Source of the DNA: Phenylobacterium sp. Root700
GTDB taxonomy: Bacteria; Pseudomonadota; Alphaproteobacteria; Caulobacterales; Caulobacteraceae
Reading direction: 5' to 3'
Assembly (NCBI RefSeq): GCF_001429025.1
Contig: NZ_LMHT01000022.1
Span: 62,001-126,000 of the forward strand
DNA: 64,000 bases
Shown in pieces: positions 51,404 through 58,929 of this stretch. Within the stretch, counting starts at the first letter, position 1. The number at the start of each line of letters is the position of its first letter. The translations under genes and the position numbers were made by a program. Under the pieces are notes generated by a model. That model saw nothing but the letters and a program-made list of their open reading frames with translations, made no database searches and was not told where the DNA came from.

Positions 51404-53569
51404 TCAGAAGCTCCGGACCAGGGTGAGATCGACGCTGCGCGGCGCGCCCAGATAGACCTGGGTCGCGCCATAGCCGGACCAGTCGGCGTAGAGCGTGTCG
51501 AAGAGATTGCGGCCGCGCAGGGTCAGCCGTCCGAACGGCGCGCGCCAGCTCACCTGTGCGTCGACGACGGTCCGGGCCTCGACACGATAGGTGTTGGCGT
51601 TGCTGGTGTAGAAGTCGCCGTCGTAGCGGACCGTGGCGCCGAAGGTCAGCGGCAGGGTCGCCAGGCTGTAATAGGCGCTGAGGTCGAACATCTGCTCGGG
51701 CACATTGGGAGGCCGGTTACCGGCTCGGTCGAGCCCACCGGCCTCGATCAGGGTATCGAATTTGCTCTTGAGCAGCGCGGCGCTGGCGTCGATCCGCAGT
51801 TGGTCGGTGAGGGCGGCGGAGAGCGAAACCTCGACACCCTTGGACGACTGCTCGCCGCCCTGGACGGTCAGCGCCGGATTGGCCGGATCGCGGGTCAGGA
51901 TGTCGTCCTGGGCGATGTGGTAGAGCGCCGCCGTCAGGTCGATGCGGTCGTTCCAGAGGCTGCTCTTGATCCCGACCTCGACGGCGTCGCCGGCGCTGAG
52001 ATCGAACTTGGCGTTGGCCGCATTGAGGAACAGGAAGCTGCTGACTGGAGTCACGGCATGGCTGAACTGGCCGTAGATCTGGGTCTTGGGCGCCAGATCG
52101 TACACCGTGCCGACCCGCCAGGAGATCGGATCATAGGTCTGGCCGAAGGCGGCGGCCGCGCCGGTGTTGAGGTCCAGGGTCCGGCGATCCAGTTTGACAT
52201 GATCATAGCGAACGCCGCCGACCAGCAGCCACCTCGTGGTGAGGTTGAAGGCCTCCTCGGCGAAGATCGCGGCGCTCGTCGCATCGCTGGTCCAGTCGAC
52301 GCGATTGCCGGCGCCCGGGAAGTTGGCGGCCGTAACCTCCGGGAAGCGGCCCCGAAGCGGATTGAAACGGTCGACCGGCGTCGTGGCCCCGAACCGCCGA
52401 TTGGTGACGAAGTGCGTGTCGCTGTACTCGGCGCCGACCGTGAAACGGTTGCGACGCCCGAGCAGCGGGCCATCGAAGGCGGCATAGGCGCGGTCGACCC
52501 AATATTGGTGATCGTGGGCGATCAAGGTCGTGCTGCGGTTCAGCCGGCCGGTGGCCGCGTTGAACGTCACGTCCTCGGAGTTCTTCCAGAGCCGGTCGGC
52601 CGTGTACCACGCCAACTCGTTGGAGAGGGTCCAACGGTCGGAGAGGCGGTAGTCGGCGCGGGCGCGAAGCTGCCAGGAGGTCGAGCTCATCTCCCCGTCG
52701 TCGACATTGTAATTCCGCTTGATCGTCGCTCGGTCGAGCACCAAGCCCTGGCTGTTGCGGATCAGGTTCGAGGGATCACGCGCGAAGGCGGCGGGAACCA
52801 GGGTCGCGCCGAAATAGGCGGTCGAATAGTCGTCGTCATAGTAGTCGCCCGACAGGGTGATCGTCAGGCGTTCCGTCGGCTTCAGCAGCAGGGAGGCCGT
52901 CACCGCCCGGGTGAGCGAGCCGGTGTCGTCCACCCAGCCTGACGAGCGATTCAAGCTGACGTCGGCGCGCAGCGCGACCGTGTCGCTGAGCGCGACATTG
53001 CCGCCCAGTCCGGTGCGCAGAGTGTCGAAACTGCCGATGCTGATCAGCGCCTCACCGTTGGTCTCGCCCAGATGTGCGCGCTTCGGAACCAGGTTGATGG
53101 CGCCGGCCAGAGCGCCTTCGCCGTAGAGCACGGAGGCTGGCCCCTTCAGCACCTCGATCCGCTCGAAATTAAAGGTGTCGAAGTTGCGGATGGAGCTGTT
53201 GGAACCGGTCACCCGCACCCCGTCGAACAGATAGGCGATGGCCGCGCTGGTGAAGCCGCGCATCGAGGTGACGCCGACCGAGCCGGGCAAGGTCCCGCCG
53301 TTAACGCCGGGCGCGGCGTTGAACGCCTCGACGGAGGTGCGCAGGCCCTCGACCTGCATCCGCTGCTGGCCGACGACGTCGAGGGTGGCGGGGGTCTCGC
53401 GATTAGTGAGGCCGAGCCGGTTGGCGGCGGGCGCGGCCTGGTCGAGCGCCAGGGCCGCCGGGCGGCCGGTGACCAGCAGTTCGTCGACGCTGGTCGCGTT
53501 ATCGGCGTAGGCGAGGGCGGGTGAAAAGCAGGCGCCAAGCGCGCTGGCGGCCAGGAGAAGAGATTTCAT
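51404..53569 (-). CDS. TonB-dependent outer-membrane receptor, probably for copper
   Basis: 721 residues from ATG 53569 (AGGA upstream); signal peptide through about residue 23. N-terminal TonB box region DELLVTG, plug domain with FEAFNAAPGV, MRGFTSAAIAYLFDG, and IEVLKGPASVLYGEGALAGAINLVPKR, then a 22-strand barrel ending in VDLTLVRSF. The sequence resembles siderophore receptors. Its neighbours (DUF2946, PCuAC, SCO) suggest copper or a copper chelate instead. Confidence 0.88.
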   Translation of the reverse strand: MKSLLLAASALGACFSPALAYADNATSVDELLVTGRPAALALDQAAPAANRLGLTNRETPATLDVVGQQRMQVEGLRTSVEAFNAAPGVNGGTLPGSVGVTSMRGFTSAAIAYLFDGVRVTGSNSSIRNFDTFNFERIEVLKGPASVLYGEGALAGAINLVPKRAHLGETNGEALISIGSFDTLRTGLGGNVALSDTVALRADVSLNRSSGWVDDTGSLTRAVTASLLLKPTERLTITLSGDYYDDDYSTAYFGATLVPAAFARDPSNLIRNSQGLVLDRATIKRNYNVDDGEMSSTSWQLRARADYRLSDRWTLSNELAWYTADRLWKNSEDVTFNAATGRLNRSTTLIAHDHQYWVDRAYAAFDGPLLGRRNRFTVGAEYSDTHFVTNRRFGATTPVDRFNPLRGRFPEVTAANFPGAGNRVDWTSDATSAAIFAEEAFNLTTRWLLVGGVRYDHVKLDRRTLDLNTGAAAAFGQTYDPISWRVGTVYDLAPKTQIYGQFSHAVTPVSSFLFLNAANAKFDLSAGDAVEVGIKSSLWNDRIDLTAALYHIAQDDILTRDPANPALTVQGGEQSSKGVEVSLSAALTDQLRIDASAALLKSKFDTLIEAGGLDRAGNRPPNVPEQMFDLSAYYSLATLPLTFGATVRYDGDFYTSNANTYRVEARTVVDAQVSWRAPFGRLTLRGRNLFDTLYADWSGYGATQVYLGAPRSVDLTLVRSF

Positions 53570-53634
53570 ACGGGCGTCCTTCGACGGCCGGGCAGGCGCC
53601 GCGGCGGTCGTCATGTCGATGATCTGGATGGAGA

Positions 53635-53650
53635 CCGCGCGGTCGCGCGG
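53635..53650 (-). promoter_or_regulatory. GC hairpin just beyond the second DUF2946 stop
   Basis: CCGCGCG and CGCGCGG form a tight stem 3 nt downstream of the DUF2946 stop codon, 66 bp before the receptor start. Its place next to a proline-rich stall-like C-terminus suggests leader regulation; it is not a typical T-tailed terminator. Confidence 0.4.
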
Positions 53651-53653
53651 CAG

Positions 53654-54034
53654 TCAGATCGACAGGGGAGGCCCACGCGCCGGCGGCGGCGGTGCGCAAA
53701 GCCCGAGCCCCGGTGTCGCCGCGTAGGGGCGCGGCAGGAGCGGCTGATAAACCGCGATCGGCAGATACAGTCGGTGGGCGTCGCTCGGCGGCTGCGCCCC
53801 GACGCCATGACCGGCGAAGACGCAGGGAGCGTCATGGTCGCTCGTCGGCGTGTCGTGGGTCGCGCCGCCGGGCTCGATCTCGACGGCTCCCTGGGCGGTG
53901 CAGATGACGATGGCGAACGGCAGGTCGTTCGTTCGCGGCGCGACCATGTAGCCGGCGGGGATCGCCACCTTCAGGGCGAGCGCCAGCAAGGCCAGCGTCA
54001 GGATGACGCCGCGCCGTACTTGCACCCAAGCCAT
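53654..54034 (-). CDS. DUF2946 protein, candidate copper-responsive upstream ORF
   Basis: 126 residues from MAWVQVRR (ATG 54034). One N-terminal TM segment (GVILTLALLALALKVAIPAGYM) with basic flank, then LPFAIVICTAQGAVEIEPG, a His/Asp-rich stretch (THDTPTSDHDAPC), CVFAGHG and a proline-rich tail ending ARGPPLSI. The Cys/His set could bind copper(I). A related DUF2946 ORF, CruR of Bordetella, is known to control a downstream TonB receptor/PepSY pair by copper-sensitive translation. Here it directly precedes the receptor. Confidence 0.82.
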   Translation of the reverse strand: MAWVQVRRGVILTLALLALALKVAIPAGYMVAPRTNDLPFAIVICTAQGAVEIEPGGATHDTPTSDHDAPCVFAGHGVGAQPPSDAHRLYLPIAVYQPLLPRPYAATPGLGLCAPPPPARGPPLSI

Positions 54035-54059
54035 GAAGCCGCCGCCCCGCATGACGCCC

Positions 54060-54656
54060 CTAGCCCTGCGTCGCCAGTTTCTTCAGCTGGGCCACGACCC
54101 GCTCGTGCGGCGTGCCGTATCCGATGGGCTCGACGAAGCGGCCCTTACGGTCGAACAGGTAGATCGCCGACGAGTGGTCGACGGTGTAGCGGCCGCCCTC
54201 CAGCGGGACCTTCTTGTAGAAGACCCGATAGGCCTTCGCAGCTTGGGCGATAGCCTCCGGCGTGCCGGTGAAACCCTGGATGCGGGGATCGAAGCTCGAC
54301 AGGTAGAGCTTCATCTGCTCGGGCGTATCGCGCTCCGGGTCGACCGAGACGATGACGACATTGAGCTTGTCGGCGTCGCGGCCGAGGGCCTTCATCGCCG
54401 CGCTCAGTTCGGTAAGCGTGGTCGGGCAGACCTCCGGACAATAGGTGAAGCCGAAGAACACCACGCTCGGCTTGCCGAGCAGCGCCTTCTCCGTCACCGC
54501 CCGCCCTTGAGTGTCGAGGAGTTGGAAGGACCCGCCGATGTCCACGGCGGCGACGGTCGCCACCGGCGCCTGCCTGAGCTGGACGAAGGCGATCGCCCCC
54601 ATCAACGCGACGGCGAGCGCGGCCAGCCCGATCAGGATGGGAAGCCGCCGGCTCAT
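54060..54656 (-). CDS. SCO/SenC family copper chaperone
   Basis: 198 residues, N-terminal TM anchor, then a periplasmic thioredoxin-like fold. The copper site is CPEVC (FGFTYCPEVCPTTL) with the distal His in YTVDHSS. VSVDPERDTPEQM is the family signature. SCO proteins deliver copper to the CuA centre of cytochrome oxidases. Overlaps the PCuAC stop by 4 bp. Confidence 0.92.
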   Translation of the reverse strand: MSRRLPILIGLAALAVALMGAIAFVQLRQAPVATVAAVDIGGSFQLLDTQGRAVTEKALLGKPSVVFFGFTYCPEVCPTTLTELSAAMKALGRDADKLNVVIVSVDPERDTPEQMKLYLSSFDPRIQGFTGTPEAIAQAAKAYRVFYKKVPLEGGRYTVDHSSAIYLFDRKGRFVEPIGYGTPHERVVAQLKKLATQG

Positions 54657-55123
54657 TGGTCGTGGCTCATGCCGTGGTCCATCTGATGATCCATCACGGC
54701 TGGGCGGATCGGCGCCTGGATGCTCTGGGACGGGGCCTTCTCGAACTTAAAGGTCAGGGGGACCTCGCCGCCGATGGCCAGGGCCTGTTTCGGGCCGATG
54801 ATCATCAAGTGCTCGCCGCCGGAGGCCAGCGCGACTGCCTTTCCGGCCGGCAGGGGCAGACCGCCTTCGAGCTTGCGCATCCGCATCACGCCGCCGGCCA
54901 TGTCCATGCTGTGGATCTCCGCGCGCTCGGCGACGGCGGTCTCCACCGCCACGAGCCGATCCTCCGCGCTGGCGGTCAGGGTGACGTAGCAGCCGCCGGT
55001 CATGGCGCCGGCCGGCGCCGCGCGGCACCAGGCGTCGGTCACGGCGACCGTCGGAGGGGCCTGCGGGGCGCGATCGCAGGCGGCGACCAGGACGAGGGGA
55101 ATAAGGGCGACGAGAGCTTTCAT
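54653..55123 (-). CDS. PCuAC-family periplasmic copper chaperone
   Basis: 156 residues with lipobox VAAC (Cys16). The H(M)x10Mx21HxM copper(I) site is seen as EIHSMDMAGGVMRM and GGEHLMIIG. The last residues MDHQMDHGMSHDQ add a His/Met-rich tail. PCuAC supplies copper to SCO or cytochrome oxidase. AGGAG lies 9 nt upstream of the start. Begins about 143 bp after the first DUF2946 gene. Confidence 0.92.
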   Translation of the reverse strand: MKALVALIPLVLVAACDRAPQAPPTVAVTDAWCRAAPAGAMTGGCYVTLTASAEDRLVAVETAVAERAEIHSMDMAGGVMRMRKLEGGLPLPAGKAVALASGGEHLMIIGPKQALAIGGEVPLTFKFEKAPSQSIQAPIRPAVMDHQMDHGMSHDQ

Positions 55124-55247
55124 GGAAGCAGGCTCCTGGCTGAAGAGGCGCGGGCGGCTCTATGAGCGACCGCGAAGGATCAAACGCGATAGGGAAGGGT
55201 GCGCAGCATCTCGCGCCGCGCAACAGCGGCGCACACATCTGCGCGCT

Positions 55248-55261
55248 CGGCCGCGAGGCCG
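55248..55261 (-). promoter_or_regulatory. GC hairpin just beyond the first DUF2946 stop
   Basis: CGGCC-tcgc-GGCCG stem 5 nt downstream of the DUF2946 stop codon (minus strand), in the 143-bp leader before the PCuAC gene. Mirrors the hairpin after the second DUF2946 gene. Confidence 0.4.
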
Positions 55262-55266
55262 GCGTC

Positions 55267-55695
55267 CTAGATCAGCAGGGTTGGCGGCCCGCGGGCAGGT
55301 AGCGGCGGCGCGGCGAGGCCGCGACCGGGCGCGAGGTGGACCACCTGGATCGCCGCCGGCGCACGATAGGCCACGAACTCAACGTCGCGCGCGTCCAGCA
55401 GATTGGGTGGCGGAGCGGAGGTGGCGTGCCCCGCAAAGGCGCAGGGGCTGTCGTGAGCGCTCTTGGTGTCCGAGCCGTGATCGTCCTGGCTCTGTGAGGT
55501 CGCGGTCTCGCCCGGCTGGATGACGACTGCGCCTTGAGCGGTGCAGAGGACAAGGGCGAACGGCAGGTCATTGACCGGCGCTCTGGCGGTCATGAATCCC
55601 GCCGGGATCATGATCTTGATCGCAAGCGCCAAGGCGGCCAGCACCATGAAGGTGCTGCGCGGCGTCGGTCTGCGATGATCGAGAGCCCGGGTCAC
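55267..55695 (-). CDS. DUF2946 protein, first of two, heading the copper cluster
   Basis: 142 residues. Same layout as its paralogue at 53654: TM segment (STFMVLAALALAIKIMIPAGFM), LPFALVLCTAQGAVVIQPGE, His/Asp-rich DDHGSDTKSAHDSPCAFAGHA, and a C-terminal PARGPPTLLI. It is the first gene of the cluster and lies immediately upstream of the PCuAC-SCO pair. Candidate copper-sensing leader ORF by analogy with CruR. Confidence 0.8.
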   Translation of the reverse strand: MTRALDHRRPTPRSTFMVLAALALAIKIMIPAGFMTARAPVNDLPFALVLCTAQGAVVIQPGETATSQSQDDHGSDTKSAHDSPCAFAGHATSAPPPNLLDARDVEFVAYRAPAAIQVVHLAPGRGLAAPPLPARGPPTLLI

Positions 55696-55741
55696 GCCCC
55701 TGCCTTAGGCCAGGTTCCGGCGATTGTGGAGCCTTTTCGCG

Positions 55742-56875
55742 TCAGACCTCTCGCCCGCCGATCCAGGTGCGGCGCGCCGTCAGCTCGGCGCCCAGCAAGG
55801 TGAGGTCGGCTCTGAAGCCTGGCGCAATCTGGCCCACCTCTGCATCAAGCCCCAGGAAGGCGGCAGGGTTGGTCGAGGCCATCGCCGCGGCGTCGGCCAG
55901 GTCGAGGCCGGTCAATTGAACGGCGTTACGGACCGCGCTGGCCATGTCGAGGTCCGAGCCGGCCAGCGTCCCGTTCTCGTCGACGCAGACCCCGTCGACC
56001 ACCCGAATCGGCCGGCCCTGGATCGTGAAGGTCTTGTCGACCATCCCGACGCTGGGCATGGCGTCGGTGACCAGCATGAAGCGGTCGTGGCGCTTGGCCC
56101 TGAAGGCGATACGCAAGGCGGCGGGATGGATGTGCCGGCCGTCGATGATGACGCCGCACCAGCTATCTTGGTGATCCAGCGCGGCGCCGACCGCGCCTGG
56201 CTCACGGCTGGCCAGCGGCGACATGGCGTTGAACAGGTGGGTGAAGCCAGTGACCCCAGCGCCCAGGGCCTCCATGAGGCGATCATAGGTGGCGTTGGTG
56301 TGCCCCGCGGCGACCGTGACCCCGGCGGCGGCCAGCCGGCCGATCATTTCCGGCGTCGTGGTTTCCGGCGCCAGAGTGACCAGCGTCTTGCCATGCCGCG
56401 CCGAGGTCAGGAGCTGGAGGGACGCCTCGTCCAGCGTCCTGAACTTCGAGGCGTCATGAACGCCCTTGCGCCGCTCGCTCAGGAACGGTCCCTCGATATG
56501 GATGCCCAGGACGCCCGGCACGCCGGCCTCGATGGCTTCGTCGACGGCGGCGATCGCCTTGGCGACAGTCGCCAGATCGTCGCTGATCAGGGTCGGCAGG
56601 AAACCGGTGACGCCATATTTGCGATGCGCCGCGCCGATGGTGGCGATGGTGTCGGCGTTCGGAGCGTCGTTGAACAGCAGTCCGCCGCCGCCGTTGACCT
56701 GGGTGTCGATAAAGCCGGGGACGAGGAACCCGCCCTCCATATCGACCTGTTCGGCGCCCGCGATGGCGTCTGCCTCGGCGCCCAAGGCGACGATGCGGCC
56801 GCCCTCGACCAGGACGGTGGCGGGCGTGAACCGCCCATCGGTCAGAACCTGACCATTGACGAAAGCTACGGCCAT
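55742..56875 (-). CDS. nagA: N-acetylglucosamine-6-phosphate deacetylase
   Basis: 377 residues. Metal-dependent amidohydrolase: PGFIDTQVNGGGGLLFND, GIHIEGPFLSERRKGVHD, AGHTNATYD, THLFNAMSPLASREPG, and LVTDAMPSVGM. It removes acetate from GlcNAc-6-P for entry to glycolysis. The ATG overlaps the SIS-gene stop by one base. Confidence 0.95.
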   Translation of the reverse strand: MAVAFVNGQVLTDGRFTPATVLVEGGRIVALGAEADAIAGAEQVDMEGGFLVPGFIDTQVNGGGGLLFNDAPNADTIATIGAAHRKYGVTGFLPTLISDDLATVAKAIAAVDEAIEAGVPGVLGIHIEGPFLSERRKGVHDASKFRTLDEASLQLLTSARHGKTLVTLAPETTTPEMIGRLAAAGVTVAAGHTNATYDRLMEALGAGVTGFTHLFNAMSPLASREPGAVGAALDHQDSWCGVIIDGRHIHPAALRIAFRAKRHDRFMLVTDAMPSVGMVDKTFTIQGRPIRVVDGVCVDENGTLAGSDLDMASAVRNAVQLTGLDLADAAAMASTNPAAFLGLDAEVGQIAPGFRADLTLLGAELTARRTWIGGREV

Positions 56876-57915
56876 CAGATGGTCTCGGTCACCTTGTTCA
56901 GGTGCGGTGGCTTGTCGGGGTCGTGACCGCGCAGAATCGAGAGCGCGTTGGCCATCCGATAGAAGCTCTGAATCCGCGCGATCGGTTCTAGGTTCGGGTT
57001 GGTGCTGACGGTCGGCAGGGCGTCGAATCCCTCGCCGCCGCCAGCCAGCATGATGTCGGCGCCGCGCGTCGCCAGGCTGCGGGCCAAGGCGACGACGCCG
57101 GCCGCGCTCTGATCATCCTGGGCGAAGATCAGGACCGGAAACCCCTCTTGCACCAAGGCCATCGGTCCATGCAGGACCTCGGCGGCGCTAAATGCTTCGG
57201 CGTGCAGCCCGCAGGTCTCCTTGAACTTCAGCGCCGCTTCCTGGGCGATCCCGAAGCCGACGCCACGGCCCAGCACATAGAGGTTGTGAGCGGCCTTTAG
57301 ACGGTCGGAGGCGGGGCTCCAATCGAGCGCCCAGGCCTGGCTCAGAACGCGTGGCAATTCATCCAACGCCTGCGTCAGCGCCGCATCCTCGGTCCAGGCG
57401 GCGACCAACTGGGCGATGGCGGCCAGGGCGGCGATGTAGGATTTTGTGGCCGCGACGCTGATCTCCGGCCCGGCGTGCAGCGGCAGGACCCGGTCGGCCA
57501 GCGCCGCCAGGGGCGAGTTCTCGTCATTGACCAGGGCCACGACCAGCGCGCCGGCCTGCTTGGCGGCTTCGACCGCGGCCAGCAGGTCGGGACTCTTTCC
57601 CGACTGGGAGATCGCCAGATAAAGCACGCCCTCCAGCTTGGGCTCCGTCGCGTAGACCGAGCTGACCGACAGCGCCGCCGAGGAGGTGATGACGCCCGTG
57701 CCGGTTTCGATCAGATACTTGGCGTAGGTCGCGGCGTGGTCGGACGATCCCCGGGCGCAGGTGACGACCGCCCGCGGGGGATTGGCCCGCAATTCCGCGC
57801 CCAGGGCCTGGGCCGCCGATCTGTTGGCGGTCAACAACCGGGCCACGACGGCCGGGGCTTCGGCCGCCTCGCGAAACATCTGCGTGGTCTCCGGGGCGGG
57901 GGATTTCAGTGACAA
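56875..57915 (-). CDS. SIS-domain glucosamine-6-phosphate deaminase (NagB-II type)
   Basis: 346 residues from TTG 57915, with GGAG upstream; ATG 57879 is an alternative. Two SIS domains: CARGSSDHAATYAKYLIE and LAISQSGKSPDLLAAV, then LYVLGRGVGFGIAQEAALKFKETCGLHAEAFSAAEVLHGPMAL. This is the GlmS-isomerase-like deaminase used in place of classical NagB in many alphaproteobacterial nag loci. Follows nagR and precedes nagA. Confidence 0.88.
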   Translation of the reverse strand: MSLKSPAPETTQMFREAAEAPAVVARLLTANRSAAQALGAELRANPPRAVVTCARGSSDHAATYAKYLIETGTGVITSSAALSVSSVYATEPKLEGVLYLAISQSGKSPDLLAAVEAAKQAGALVVALVNDENSPLAALADRVLPLHAGPEISVAATKSYIAALAAIAQLVAAWTEDAALTQALDELPRVLSQAWALDWSPASDRLKAAHNLYVLGRGVGFGIAQEAALKFKETCGLHAEAFSAAEVLHGPMALVQEGFPVLIFAQDDQSAAGVVALARSLATRGADIMLAGGGEGFDALPTVSTNPNLEPIARIQSFYRMANALSILRGHDPDKPPHLNKVTETI

Positions 57916-57945
57916 ACGCGTTCTCCGGACCACAAGGCGTTCAAA

Positions 57946-58683
57946 TCAGACGGCGTTGAGCTCGGCGACGAAATCGTAGGCGTCGCCGCGATAGTAGGAC
58001 TGGGTGACTTCCACCGCCCGGCCGTCCTTCAGGAAGCCCCGGCGTTCGATCAGCAGGCCAGGATCGCGCGGGGCCACCTTGAGCAACTCGGCCTGTTCCG
58101 GCGTGAAGAGGACGGCGCGGAGACGCTGCAGGGCGCGCACCGGGCGATGCCCGGTCTTCTCCAGGGCCTCGTAAAGCGAAGTCTCCACGAAATCCGGGCT
58201 CGGCATGCAGAACGCAGCCAGGGTCGAATATTCCAGCGCCATCGGCGCCCCGTCGGCATAGCGGATCCGGTTGAAGCGATAGACCGGCGCCCCGGGCGAC
58301 AGGCCGAGCGTCAGCGACTCCTCGGGCGTGACCTGACCTTCAGTGCGCGACAGCCAGGTCGAATGCGGAACCCGGCCGCGGGAGATCATGTCCTCGGTGA
58401 AGGACGAGAGCTTGGAGAAGTTCTTCTCGACGCGGGCGGCGACGAAGGTGCCGGCGCCCTGACGGCGGATCAGCAGGCCTTCGCCGACCAATCCGTCGAG
58501 CGCCTTGCGCACGGTGATTCTGGAAACCCCCAGCTCGTCGGCGAAGTCGCGTTCGGCGGGGAGGGCGTCATCGGGACCGAGCAGCCGATTGGCGATGGCG
58601 TCGCGAAGAACCTTCTGGAGTTGCCGATAGAGCGGCGCGTGGTCCTGGGCGTCGAGCCGGCCGATACGGTCGGAAAAGGTCAA
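57946..58683 (-). CDS. GntR-family regulator of the nag locus
   Basis: 245 residues from TTG 58683, with GGGGAG 6 nt upstream; the frame stays open further upstream. N-terminal winged helix (PLYRQLQKVLRDAIAN, LPAERDFADELGVSRITVRKALDGLVGEGLLIRRQGAGTFV) and a HutC/UTRA ligand domain, expected to bind GlcNAc-6-P or GlcN-6-P. Candidate operators lie between it and the receptor gene. Confidence 0.9.
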   Translation of the reverse strand: MTFSDRIGRLDAQDHAPLYRQLQKVLRDAIANRLLGPDDALPAERDFADELGVSRITVRKALDGLVGEGLLIRRQGAGTFVAARVEKNFSKLSSFTEDMISRGRVPHSTWLSRTEGQVTPEESLTLGLSPGAPVYRFNRIRYADGAPMALEYSTLAAFCMPSPDFVETSLYEALEKTGHRPVRALQRLRAVLFTPEQAELLKVAPRDPGLLIERRGFLKDGRAVEVTQSYYRGDAYDFVAELNAV

Positions 58684-58743
58684 GGCTGTCTCCCCAGCTC
58701 GGTCGCCCATTCGCTGGGCGTAGATGCGTCTTGGGACCATTTA

Positions 58744-58777
58744 GATACCAATATGTACCAATAGCGCAATTGGTCTC
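58744..58777. promoter_or_regulatory. Candidate GntR operators near the regulator
   Basis: GATACCAAT (58744-58752), TACCAAT (58756-58762) and ATTGGTCTC (58769-58777) lie just upstream of the regulator. ACCAAT-N6-ATTGGT forms an inverted repeat. The ATTGGTATC core recurs at 58865. Confidence 0.5.
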
Positions 58778-58864
58778 TTTTTGGGCTTGTCAATTTTATG
58801 AAACTGCGCACAGTTCGGCTCCGCAGGGTCAGTGAACTCCGGTATTCGCAGAAACATGCGAACA

Positions 58865-58880
58865 ATTGGTATCACATTGG
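58865..58880. promoter_or_regulatory. Candidate GntR operator upstream of the TonB receptor
   Basis: ATTGGTATC (58865-58873) followed by ATTGG (58876-58880), 50-65 bp before the receptor start. The identical core found (inverted) at 58744-58752 suggests one regulator for both promoters. Confidence 0.5.
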
Positions 58881-58929
58881 GCTCGCGTCGGCTCCGGGTG
58901 GAGGCCCGGACTTTGGGGAGAGAAGCCGA

